The notes under the pieces: model-generated | What the model was told of the DNA's origin: nothing | What the model saw: only the letters and a program-made list of their open reading frames with translations | Database searches by the model: none | Origin: Pholis gunnellus | Lineage: Eukaryota > Chordata > Actinopteri > Perciformes > Pholidae | Direction: 5' to 3' | Length of the DNA stretch: 64,000 bases | Assembly: GCA_910591455.2 (NCBI GenBank) | Contig: OU342806.1 | Coordinates: 21,456,535-21,520,534, forward strand | Made by a program: the position numbers and the translations under genes | In this document: in pieces, positions 23,101 to 35,100 of the stretch | How positions within the stretch are numbered: position 1 is the first letter of the stretch | Layout of the letters: every line of letters starts with the position of its first letter

Positions 23101-26100
23101 CGTTGGGGCTACAGTTGTCGTTGCAGCTTTAGTTGTTGTTGATGGGGCGGCAGTTGTTATTTGGGCGGCAGTTGTTGGGGCTGCAGTTGTCGTTGCAGCT
23201 TCAGTTGTTGTTGGGACTGCAGTTGTCGTTGGGGCTGCAGTTGTCGTTGCAGCTTCAGTTGTTGTTGGGACTGCAGTTTTCGTTGGGGCTGCAGTTGTCG
23301 TTGCAGCTTCAGTTGTTGTTGGGGCTGCAGTTGTCGTTGCAGCTTCAGTTGTTGGGGCTGCAGTTGTCGTTGCAGCTTCAGTTGTTATTGGGGCTGCAGA
23401 TGTCGTTGGGGGTGCAGTTGTCGTTGCAGCTTCAGTTGTTGATGGGGCGGCAGTTGTTGTTTGGGCAACAGTTGTTGATGGGGCTGCAGTTGTCATTGCA
23501 GCTTGAGTTGTTGTTGATGGAGCGGCAGTTGTCGTTTGGGCAACAGTTGTTGGGGCTGCAGTTGTCGTTGCAGCTTGAGTTGTTGTTGATGGAGCGGCAG
23601 TTGTCGTTTGGGCAACAGTTGTTGGGGCTGCAGTTGTCGTTGCAGCTTCAGTTGTTGTTGGGGCTGCAGTTGTGGTTGGGGCTGCAGTTGTCGTTGGGGC
23701 TGCAGTTTTCGTTGCAGCTTCAGTTGTTGTTGGGGCTGCAGTTGTCGTTGGGGCTGCAGTTGTCGTTGCAGCTTCAGTTGTTGTTGATGGGGCGGCAGTT
23801 GTTGTTGGGGCTGCAGTTGTTGTTCGGGCTGCAGTTGTCGTTGGGGCTGCAGTTGTCGTTGCAGCTTCAGTTGTTGTTGATGGGGCGGCAGTTGTTATTT
23901 GGGCGGCAGTTGTTGGGGCTGCAGTTGTCGTTGCAGCTTCAGTTGTTGTTGGGACTGCAGTTGTCGTTGGGGCTGCAGTTGTCATTGCAGCTTCAGTTGT
24001 TGTTGGGGCTGCAGTTGTCGTTGCAGCTTCAGTTGTTATTGGGGCTGCAGTTGTCGTTGGGGGTGCAGTTGTCGTTGGGGGTGCAGTTGTCGTTGCAGCT
24101 TCAGTTGTTGATGGGGCTGCAGTTGTCGTTGCAGCTTCAGTTGTTGTTGGGGCTGCAGTTGTGGTTGGGGCTGCAGTTGTCGTTGGGGCTGCAGTTGTCG
24201 TTGCAGCTTCAGTTGTTGTTGGGGCTGCAGTTGTTGTTGGGGCTGCAGTTGTCGTTGCAGCTTCAGTTGTTGTTGATGGGGAGGCAGTTGTTGTTTGGGC
24301 AACAGTTGTTGGGGCTGCAGTTGTCGTTGCAGCTTCAGTTGTTGTTGGGGCTGCAGTTGTGGTTGGGGCTGCAGTTGTCGTTGCATCTTCAGTTGTTGTT
24401 GATGGGGCGGCAGTTGTTGTTGGGGCTGCAGTTGTTGGGGCTGCAGTTGTCGTTGCAGCTTCAGTTGTTGTTGATGGGGAGGCAGTTGTTGTTTGGGCAA
24501 CAGTTGTTGGGGCTGCAGTTGTCGTTGCAGCTTCAGTTGTTGTTGGGGCTGCAGTTGTGGTTGGGGCTGCAGTTGTCGTTGCAGCTTCAGTTGTTGTTGA
24601 TGGGGCGGCAGTTGTTGATGGGGCGGCAGTTGTTGTTTGGGCAACAGTTGTTGATGGGGCTGCAGTTGTCGTTGCAGCTTCAGTTGTTGTTGAGGCTGGA
24701 GTTGTCGTTGGGGCTGCAGTTGTCGTTTGGGCTGCAGTTGTCGTTGCAGCTTGAGTTGTTGTTGATGGAGCGGCAGTTGTCGTTTGGGCAACAGTTGTTG
24801 GGGCTGCAGTTGTCGTTGCAGCTTCAGTTGTTGTTGGGGCTGCAGTTGTGGTTGGGGCTGCAGTTATCGTTGCAGCTTCAGTTGTTGATGGGGCTGCAGT
24901 TGTTGTTCGGGCTGCAGTTGTCGTTGGGGCTGCAGTTGTCGTTGCAGCTTCAGTTGTTGTTGATGGGGCGGCAGTTGTTATTTGGGCGGCAGTTGTTGGG
25001 GCTGCAGTTGTCGTTGCAGCTTCAGTTGTTGTTGGGGCTGCAGTTGTCGTTGGGGCTGCAGTTGTCATTGCAGCTTCAGTTGTTGTTGGGGCTGCAGTTG
25101 TCGTTGCAGCTTCAGTTGTTATTGGGGCTGCAGTTGTCGTTGGGGGTGCAGTTGTCGTTGCAGCTTCAGTTGTTGTTGGGGCTGCAGTTGTCGTTGCAGC
25201 TTCAGTTGTTGTTGGGGCTGCAGTTGTGGTTGGGGCTGCAGTTGTCGTTGCAGCTTCAGTTGTTGTTGGGGCTGCAGTTGTCGTTGGGGCTGCAGTTGTC
25301 GTTGCAGCTTCAGTTGTTGTTGATGGGGAGGCAGTTGTTGTTTGGGCAACAGTTGTTGGGGCTGCAGTTGTCGTTGCAGCTTCAGTTGTTGTTGGGGCTG
25401 CAGTTGTGGTTGGGGCTGCAGTTGTCGTTGGGGCTGCAGTTGTCGTTGCAGCTTCAGTTGTTGGGGCTGCAGTTGTCGTTGCAGCTTCAGTTGTTATTGG
25501 GGCTGCAGATGTCGTTGGGGGTGCAGTTGTCGTTGCAGCTTCAGTTGTTGATGGGGCGGCAGTTGTTGTTTGGGCAACAGTTGTTGATGGGGCTGCAGTT
25601 GTCATTGCAGCTTCAGTTGTTGAGGCTGGAGTTGTCGTTGGGGCTGCAGTTGTCGTTTGGGCTGCAGTTGTCGTTGCAGCTTGAGTTGTTGTTGATGGAG
25701 CGGCAGTTGTCGTTTGGGCAACAGTTGTTGGGGCTGCAGTTGTCGTTGCAGCTTCAGTTGTTGTTTGGGCTGCAGTTGTGGTTGGGGCTGCAGTTGTCGT
25801 TGGGGCTGCAGTTGTCGTTGCAGCTTCAGTTGTTGTTGGGGCTGCAGTTGTCGTTGGGGCTGCAGTTGTCGTTGCAGCTTCAGTTGTTGTTGATGGGGCG
25901 GCAGTTGTTGTTTGGGCAACAGTTGTTGGGGCTGCAGTTGTCGTTGCAGCTTCAGTTGTTGTTGGGGCTGCAGTTGTGGTTGGGGCTGCAGTTGTCGTTG
26001 GGGCTGCAGTTGTCGTTGCAGCTTCAGTTGTTGTTGATGGGGCGGCAGTTGTTGTTGGGGCTGCAGTTGTTGTTCGGGCTGCAGTTGTCGTTGGGGCTGC

Positions 26101-29100
26101 AGTTGTCGTTGCAGCTTCAGTTGTTGTTGATGGGGCGGCAGTTGTTATTTGGGCGGCAGTTGTTGGGGCTGCAGTTGTCGTTGCAGCTTCAGTTGTTGGG
26201 ACTGCAGTTGTCGTTGGGGCTGCAGTTGTCATTGCAGCTTCAGTTGTTGTTGGGGCTGCAGTTGTCGTTGCAGCTTCAGTTGTTATTGGGGCTGCAGTTG
26301 TCGTTGGGGGTGCAGTTGTCGTTGCAGCTTCAGTTGTTGATGGGGCTGCAGTTGTCGTTGCAGCTTCAGTTGTTGTTGGGGCTGCAGTTGTGGTTGGGGC
26401 TGCAGTTGTCGTTGCAGCTTCAGTTGTTGTTGGGGCTGCAGTTGTCGTTGGGGCTGCAGTTGTCGTTGCAGCTTCAGTTGTTGTTGATGGGGCGGCAGTT
26501 GTTGTTTGGGCAGCAGTTGTTGGGGCTGCAGTTGTCGTTGCAGCTTCAGTTGTTGTTGGGGCTGCAGTTGTGGTTGGGGCTGCAGTTGTCGTTGGGGCTG
26601 CAGTTGTCGTTGCAGCTTCAGTTGTTGTTGGGGCTGCAGTTGTGGTTGGGGCTGCAGTTGTCGTTGGGGCTGCAGTTGTCGTTGCAGCTTCAGTTGTTGT
26701 TGATGGGGCGGCAGTTGTTGTTGGGGCTGCAGTTGTTGTTCGGGCTGCAGTTGTCGTTGGGGCTGCAGTTGTCGTTGCAGCTTCAGTTGTTGTTGATGGG
26801 GCGGCAGTTGTTGTTTGGGCGGCAGTTGTTGGGGCTGCAGTTGTCGTTGCAGCTTCAGTTGTTGTTGGGGCTGCAGTTGTCGTTGGGGCTGCAGTTGTCG
26901 TTGCAGCTTCAGTTGTTGTTGGGGCTGCAGTTGTCGTTGCAGCTTCAGTTGTTGGGGCTGCAGTTGTCGTTGCAGCTTCAGTTGTTATTGGGGCTGCAGA
27001 TGTCGTTGGGGGTGCAGTTGTCGTTGCAGCTTCAGTTGTTGATGGGGCGGCAGTTGTTGTTTGGGCAACAGTTGTTGATGGGGCTGCAGTTGTCGTTGCA
27101 GCTTCAGTTGTTGTTGATGGAGCGGCAGTTGTCGTTTGGGCAACAGTTGTTGGGGCTGCAGTTGTCGTTGCAGCTTCAGTTGTTGTTGGGGCTGCAGTTG
27201 TGGTTGGGGCTGCAGTTGTCGTTGGGGCTGCAGTTGTCGTTGCAGTTGTCGTTGCAGCTTCAGTTGTTGTTGGGGCTGCAGTTGTCGTTGCAGCTTCAGT
27301 TGTTGTTGATGGGGCGGCAGTTGTTGTTTGGGAAACAGTTGTTGGGGCTGCAGTTGTCGTTGCAGCTTCAGTTGTTGTTGGGGCTGCAGTTGTGGTTGGG
27401 GCTGCAGTTGTCGTTGGGGCTGCAGTTGTCGTTGCAGCTTCAGTTGTTGTTGATGGGGCGGCAGTTGTTGGGGCTGCAGTTGTTGTTCGGGCTGCAGTTG
27501 TCGTTGGGGCTGCAGTTGTCGTTGCAGCTTCAGTTGTTGTTGATGGGGCGGCAGTTGTTGTTTGGGCGGCAGTTGTTGGGGCTGCAGTTGTCGTTGCAGC
27601 TTCAGTTGTTGTTGGGGCTGCAGTTGTCGTTGGGGCGGCAGTTGTCGTTGCAGCTTCAGTTGTTGTTGGGGCTGCAGTTGTGGTTGGGGCTGCAGTTGTC
27701 GTTGGGGCTGCAGTTGTCGTTGCAGCTTCAGTTGTTGTTGATGGGGCGGCAGTTATTGTTGGGGCTGCAGTTGTTGTTCGGGCTGCAGTTGTCGTTGGGG
27801 CTGCAGTTGTCGTTGCAGCTTCAGTTGTTGTTGATGGGGCGGCAGTTGTTATTTGGGCGGCAGTTGTTGGGGCTGCAGTTGTCGTTGCAGCTTCAGTTGT
27901 TGTTGGGGCTGCAGTTGTCGTTGGGGCTGCAGTTGTCGTTGCAGCTTCAGTTGTTGTTGGGGCTGCAGTTGTCGTTGCAGCTTCAGTTGTTATTGGGGCT
28001 GCAGTTGTCGTTGGGGGTGCAGTTGTCGTTGCAGCTTCAGTTGTTGTTGGGGCTGCAGTTGTCGTTGGGGCTGGTATTGTCGTTGCAGCTTCAGTTGTTG
28101 ATGGGGCGGCAGTTGTTGTTTGGGCAACAGTTGTTGATGGGACTGCAGTTGTCGTTGAAGCTTCAGTTGTTGTTGAGGCTGGAGTTGTCGTTGGGGCTGC
28201 AGTTGTCGTTTGGGCTGCAGTTGTCGTTGCAGCTTCAGTTGTTGTTGGGGCTGCAGTTGTTGTTGGGGCTGCAGTTGTCGTTGCAGCTTCAGTTGTTGTT
28301 GATGGGGCGGCAGTTGTTGTTTGGGCGGCAGTTGTTGTTGCAGCTTCAGTTGTTGTTGGGGCTGCAGTTGTCGTTGGGGCTGCAGTTGTCGTTGCAGCTT
28401 CAGTTGTTGTTGATGGGGCGGCAGTTGTTGTTGGGGCTGCAGTTGTTGTTGGGGCTGCAGTTGTCGTTGCAGCTTCAGTAGTTGTTGGGGCTGCAGTTGT
28501 CGTTGCAGCTTCAGTTGTTGTTGGGGCAACAGTTGTTGATGGGACTGCAGTTGTCGTTGCAACTTCAGTTGTTGTTGAGGCTGGAGTTGTCGGGGCTGCA
28601 GTTGTCGTTTGGTCTGCAGTTGTCGTTGCAGCTTGAGTTGTTGTTGATGGAGCGGCAGTTGTTGTTTGGGCTGCAGTTGTTGTTGCAGCTTCAGTTGTTG
28701 ATGGGGCTGCAGTTGTCGTTGCAGCTTCAGTTGTTGTTGATGGGGTGGCAGTTGTTGTTTGGGCGGCAGTTGTCAGGGCTGCAGTTGTCGTTGCAATTTC
28801 AGTTGTTGTTGGGGCTGCAGTTGTTGTTGGGGCTGCAGTTGTCGTTGCAGCTTCAGTTGTTGTTGGGGCTGCAGTTGTCGTTGGGGCTGCAGTTGTCGTT
28901 GCAGCTTCAGTTGTTGTTGATGGGGCGGCAGTTGTTGTTTGGGCGGCAGTTGTTGGGGCTGCAGTTGTCGTTGCAGCTTTAGTTGTTGGGGCTGCAGTTG
29001 TCGTTGGGGCTTTAGTTGTCGTTGCAGCTTCAGTTGTTGTTGGGGCTGCTGTTGTCGTTGCAGCTTCAGTTGTTGTTGGGGCTGCAGTTGTCATTCGGGC

Positions 29101-32100
29101 TGCAGTGGTCGTTGCAGCTTCAGTTGTTGATGGGGCGGCAGTTGTTGTTTGGGTGGCAGTTGTTGGGGCTGCAGTTGTCGTTGCAGCTTCAGTTGTTGTT
29201 GGGGCTGCAGTTGTCGTTGGGGCTGCAGTTGTCGTTGCAGCTTCAGTTGTTGTTGATGGGGCGGCAGTTGTTGTTTGGGCAACAGTTGTTGGGGCTGCAG
29301 TTGTCGTTGCAGCTTCAGTTGTTGTTGGGGCTGCAGTTGTTGTTGGGGCTGCAGTTGTCGTTTGGGCTGCAGTTGTCGTTGCAGCTTCAGTTGTTGTTGG
29401 GGCTGCAGTTGTCGTTGCACCTTCAGTTGTTGTTGAAGGGGCTGCAGTTGTCGTTGCAGCTTCAGTTGTCGTTGCGGCTGCAGTTGTTGTTGGGGCTGCA
29501 GTTGTCGTTTGGGCTGCAGTTGTCGTTGCAGCTTCAGTTGTTGTTGATGGGGCGGCAGTTGTTGTTTGGGCGGCAGTTGTTGTTGCAGCTTCAGTTGTTG
29601 TTGGGGCTGCAGTTGTCGTTGGGGCTGCAGTTGTCGTTGCAGCTTCAGTTGTTGTTGATGGGGCGGCAGTTGTTGTTGGGGCTGCAGTTGTTGTTGGGGC
29701 TGCAGTTGTCGTTGCAGCTTCAGTTGTTGGGGCTGCAGTTGTCGTTGCAGCTTCAGTTGTTATTGGGGCTGCAGATGTCGTTGGGGGTGCAGTTGTCGTT
29801 GCAGCTTCAGTTGTTGATGGGGCGGCAGTTGTTGTTTGGGCAACAGTTGTTGATGGGGCTGCAGTTGTCGTTGCAGCTTGAGTTGTTGTTGATGGAGCGG
29901 CAGTTGTCGTTTGGGCAACAGTTGTTGGGGCTGCAGTTGTCGTTGCAGCTTCAGTTGTTGTTGGGGCTGCAGTTGTGGTTGGGGCTGCAGTTGTCGTTGG
30001 GGCTGCAGTTGTCGTTGCAGTTGTCGTTGCAGCTTCAGTTGTTGTTGGGGCTGCAGTTGTCGTTGCAGCTTCAGTTGTTGTTGATGGGGCGGCAGTTGTT
30101 GTTTGGGAAACAGTTGTTGGGGCTGCAGTTGTCGTTGCAGCTTCAGTTGTTGTTGGGGCTGCAGTTGTGGTTGGGGCTGGAGTTGTCGTTGGGGCTGCAG
30201 TTGTCGTTTGGGCTGCAGTTGTCGTTGCAGCTTCAGTTGTTGTTGGGGCTGCAGTTGTCGTTGGGGCTGCAGTTGTCGTTGCAGCTTCAGTTGTTGTTGA
30301 TGGGGCGGCAGTTGTTGTTTGGGCGGCAGTTGTTGTTGCAGCTTCAGTTGTTGTTGGGGCTGCAGTTGTCGTTGGGGCTGCAGTTGTCGTTGCAGCTTCA
30401 GTTGTTGTTGATGGGGCGGCAGTTGTTGTTGGGGCTGCAGTTGTTGTTGGGGCTGCAGTTGTCGTTGCAGCTTCAGTAGTTGTTGGGGCTGCAGTTGTCG
30501 TTGCAGCTTCAGTTGTTGTTGGGGCAACAGTTGTTGATGGGACTGCAGTTGTCGTTGCAACTTCAGTTGTTGTTGAGGCTGGAGTTGTCGGGGCTGCAGT
30601 TGTCGTTTGGTCTGCAGTTGTCGTTGCAGCTTGAGTTGTTGTTGATGGAGCGGCAGTTGTTGTTTGGGCTGCAGTTGTTGTTGCAGCTTCAGTTGTTGAT
30701 GGGGCTGCAGTTGTCGTTGCAGCTTCAGTTGTTGTTGATGGGGTGGCAGTTGTTGTTTGGGCGGCAGTTGTCAGGGCTGCAGTTGTCGTTGCAATTTCAG
30801 TTGTTGTTGGGGCTGCAGTTGTTGTTGGGGCTGCAGTTGTCGTTGCAGCTTCAGTTGTTGTTGGGGCTGCAGTTGTCGTTGGGGCTGCAGTTGTCGTTGC
30901 AGCTTCAGTTGTTGTTGATGGGGCGGCAGTTGTTGTTTGGGCGGCAGTTGTTGGGGCTGCAGTTGTCGTTGCAGCTTTAGTTGTTGGGGCTGCAGTTGTC
31001 GTTGGGGCTTTAGTTGTCGTTGCAGCTTCAGTTGTTGTTGGGGCTGCTGTTGTCGTTGCAGCTTCAGTTGTTGTTGGGGCTGCAGTTGTCATTCGGGCTG
31101 CAGTGGTCGTTGCAGCTTCAGTTGTTGATGGGGCGGCAGTTGTTGTTTGGGTGGCAGTTGTTGGGGCTGCAGTTGTCGTTGGGGCTGCAGTTGTCGTTGC
31201 AGCTTCAGTTGTTGTTGATGGGGCGGCAGTTGTTGGGGCTGCAGTTGTTGTTCGGGCTGCAGTTGTCGTTGGGGCTGCAGTTGTCGTTGCAGCTTCAGTT
31301 GTTGTTGATGGGGCGGCAGTTGTTATTTGGGCGGCAGTTGTTGGGGCTGCAGTTGTCGTTGCAACTTCAGTTGTTGTTGGGGCTGCAGTTGTCGTTGGGG
31401 CGGCAGTTGTCGTTGCAGCTTCAGTTGTTGTTGGGGCTGCAGTTGTGGTTGGGGCTGCAGTTGTCGTTGGGGCTGCAGTTGTCGTTGCAGCTTCAGTTGT
31501 TGTTGATGGGGCGGCAGTTATTGTTGGGGCTGCAGTTGTTGTTCGGGCTGCAGTTGTCGTTGGGGCTGCAGTTGTCGTTGCAGCTTCAGTTGTTGTTGAT
31601 GGGGCGGCAGTTGTTATTTGGGCGGCAGTTGTTGGGGCTGCAGTTGTCGTTGCAGCTTCAGTTGTTGTTGGGACTGCAGTTGTCGTTGGGGCTGCAGTTG
31701 TCGTTGCAGCTTCAGTTGTTGTTGGGGCTGCAGTTGTCGTTGCAGCTTCAGTTGTTATTGGGGCTGCAGTTGTCGTTGGGGGTGCAGTTGTCGTTGCAGC
31801 TTCAGTTGTTGTTGGGGCTGCAGTTGTCGTTGGGGCTGGTATTGTCGTTGCAGCTTCAGTTGTTGATGGGGCGGCAGTTGTTGTTTGGGCAACAGTTGTT
31901 GATGGGACTGCAGTTGTCGTTGAAGCTTCAGTTGTTGTTGAGGCTGGAGTTGTCGTTGGGGCTGCAGTTGTCGTTTGGGCTGCAGTTGTCGTTGCAGCTT
32001 CAGTTGTTGTTGGGGCTGCAGTTGTCGTTGGGGCTGCAGTTGTCGTTGCAGCTTCAGTTGTTGTTGATGGGGCGGCAGTTGTTGTTTGGGCGGCAGTTGT

Positions 32101-35100
32101 TGTTGCAGCTTCAGTTGTTGTTGGGGCTGCAGTTGTCGTTGGGGCTGCAGTTGTCGTTGCAGCTTCAGTTGTTGTTGATGGGGCGGCAGTTGTTGTTGGG
32201 GCTGCAGTTGTTGTTGGGGCTGCAGTTGTCGTTGCGGCTGCAGTTGTCGTTGGGGCTGCAGTTGTCGTTGCAGCTTCAGTTGTTGTTGGGGCAACAGTTG
32301 TTGATGGGACTGCAGTTGTCGTTGCAACTTCAGTTGTTGTTGAGGCTGGAGTTGTCGGGGCTGCAGTTGTCGTTTGGTCTGCAGTTGTCGTTGCAGCTTG
32401 AGTTGTTGTTGATGGAGCGGCAGTTGTTGTTTGGGCTGCAGTTGTTGTTGCAGCTTCAGTTGTTGATGGGGCTGCAGTTGTCGTTGCAGCTTCAGTTGTT
32501 GTTGATGGGGTGGCAGTTGTTGTTTGGGCGGCAGTTGTCAGGGCTGCAGTTGTCGTTGCAATTTCAGTTGTTGTTGGGGCTGCAGTTGTTGTTGGGGCTG
32601 CAGTTGTCGTTGCAGCTTCAGTTGTTGTTGGGGCTGCAGTTGTCGTTGGGGCTGCAGTTGTCGTTGCAGCTTCAGTTGTTGTTGATGGGGCGGCAGTTGT
32701 TGTTTGGGCGGCAGTTGTTGGGGCTGCAGTTGTCGTTGCAGCTTTAGTTGTTGGGGCTGCAGTTGTCGTTGGGGCTTTAGTTGTCGTTGCAGCTTCAGTT
32801 GTTGTTGGGGCTGCTGTTGTCGTTGCAGCTTCAGTTGTTGTTGGGGCTGCAGTTGTCATTCGGGCTGCAGTGGTCGTTGCAGCTTCAGTTGTTGATGGGG
32901 CGGCAGTTGTTGTTTGGGTGGCAGTTGTTGGGGCTGCAGTTGTCGTTGCAGCTTCAGTTGTTGTTGGGGCTGCAGTTGTCGTTGGGGCTGCAGTTGTCGT
33001 TGCAGCTTCAGTTGTTGTTGATGGGGCGGCAGTTGTTGTTTGGGCAACAGTTGTTGGGGCTGCAGTTGTCGTTGCAGCTTCAGTTGTCGTTGCGGCTGCA
33101 GTTGTTGTTGGGGCTGCAGTTGTCGTTTGGGCTGCAGTTGTCGTTGCAGCTTCAGTTGTTGTTGATGGGGCGGCAGTTGTTGTTGGGGCTGCAGTTGTTG
33201 TTCGGGCTGCAGTTGTCGTTGGGGCTGCAGTTGTCGTTGCAGCTTCAGTTGTTGTTGATGGGGCGGCAGTTGTTATTTGGGCGGCAGTTGTTGGGGCTGC
33301 AGTTGTCGTTGCAGCTTCAGTTGTTGTTGGGGCTGCAGTTGTGGTTGGGGCTGCAGTTGTCGTTGGGGCTGCAGTTGTCGTTGCAGCTTCAGTTGTTGTT
33401 GATGGGGCGGCAGTTGTTGTTGGGGCTGCAGTTGTTGTTCGGGCTGCAGTTGTCGTTGGGGCTGCAGTTGTCGTTGCAGCTTCAGTTGTTGATGGGGCGG
33501 CAGTTGTTATTTGGGCGGCAGTTGTTGGGGCTGCAGTTGTCGTTGCAGCTTCAGTTGTTGTTGGGACTGCAGTTGTCGTTGGGGCTGCAGTTGTCATTGC
33601 AGCTTCAGTTGTTGTTGGGGCTGCAGTTGTCGTTGCAGCTTCAGTTGTTATTGGGGCTGCAGTTGTCGTTGGGGGTGCAGTTGTCGTTGCAGCTTCAGTT
33701 GTTGATGGGGCTGCAGTTGTCGTTGCAGCTTCAGTTGTTGTTGGGGCTGCAGTTGTGGTTGGGGCTGCAGTTGTCGTTGCAGCTTCAGTTGTTGTTGGGG
33801 CTGCAGTTGTCGTTGGGGCTGCAGTTGTCGTTGCAGCTTCAGTTGTTGTTGATGGGGAGGCAGTTGTTGTTTGGGCAACAGTTGTTGGGGCTGCAGTTGT
33901 CGTTGCAGCTTCAGTTGTTGTTGGGGCTGCAGTTGTGGTTGGGGCTGCAGTTGTCGTTGGGGCTGCAGTTGTCGTTGCAGCTTCAGTTGTTGTTGGGGCT
34001 GCAGTTGTGGTTGGGGCTGCAGTTGTCGTTGGGGCTGCAGTTGTCGTTGCAGCTTCAGTTGTTGTTGATGGGGCGGCAGTTGTTGTTGGGGCTGCAGTTG
34101 TTGTTCGGGCTGCAGTTGTCGTTGGGGCTGCAGTTGTCGTTGCAGCTTCAGTTGTTGTTGATGGGGCGGCAGTTGTTATTTGGGCGGCAGTTGTTGGGGC
34201 TGCAGTTGTCGTTGCAGCTTCAGTTGTTGTTGGGGCTGCAGTTGTCGTTGGGGCTGCAGTTGTCGTTGCAGCTTCAGTTGTTGTTGGGGCTGCAGTTGTC
34301 GTTGCAGCTTCAGTTGTTGGGGCTGCAGTTGTCGTTGCAGCTTCAGTTGTTATTGGGGCTGCAGATGTCGTTGGGGGTGCAGTTGTCGTTGCAGCTTCAG
34401 TTGTTGATGGGGCGGCAGTTGTTGTTTGGGCAACAGTTGTTGATGGGGCTGCAGTTGTCGTTGCAGCTTGAGTTGTTGTTGATGGAGCGGCAGTTGTCGT
34501 TTGGGCAACAGTTGTTGGGGCTGCAGTTGTCGTTGCAGCTTCAGTTGTTGTTGGGGCTGCAGTTGTGGTTGGGGCTGCAGTTGTCGTTGGGGCTGCAGTT
34601 GTCGTTGCAGTTGTCGTTGCAGCTTCAGTTGTTGTTGGGGCTGCAGTTGTCGTTGCAGCTTCAGTTGTTGTTGATGGGGCGGCAGTTGTTGTTTGGGAAA
34701 CAGTTGTTGGGGCTGCAGTTGTCGTTGCAGCTTCAGTTGTTGTTGGGGCTGCAGTTGTGGTTGGGGCTGCAGTTGTCGTTGGGGCTGCAGTTGTCGTTGC
34801 AGCTTCAGTTGTTGTTGATGGGGCGGCAGTTGTTGGGGCTGCAGTTGTTGTTGGGGCTGCAGTTGTCGTTGGGGCTGCAGTTGTCGTTGCAGCTTCAGTT
34901 GTTGTTGATGGGGCGGCAGTTGTTATTTGGGCGGCAGTTGTTGGGGCTGCAGTTGTCGTTGCAACTTCAGTTGTTGTTGGGGCTGCAGTTGTCGTTGGGG
35001 CTGCAGTTGTCGTTGCAGCTTCAGTTGTTGTTGGGGCTGCAGTTGTGGTTGGGGCTGCAGTTGTCGTTGGGGCTGCAGTTGTCGTTGCAGCTTCAGTTGT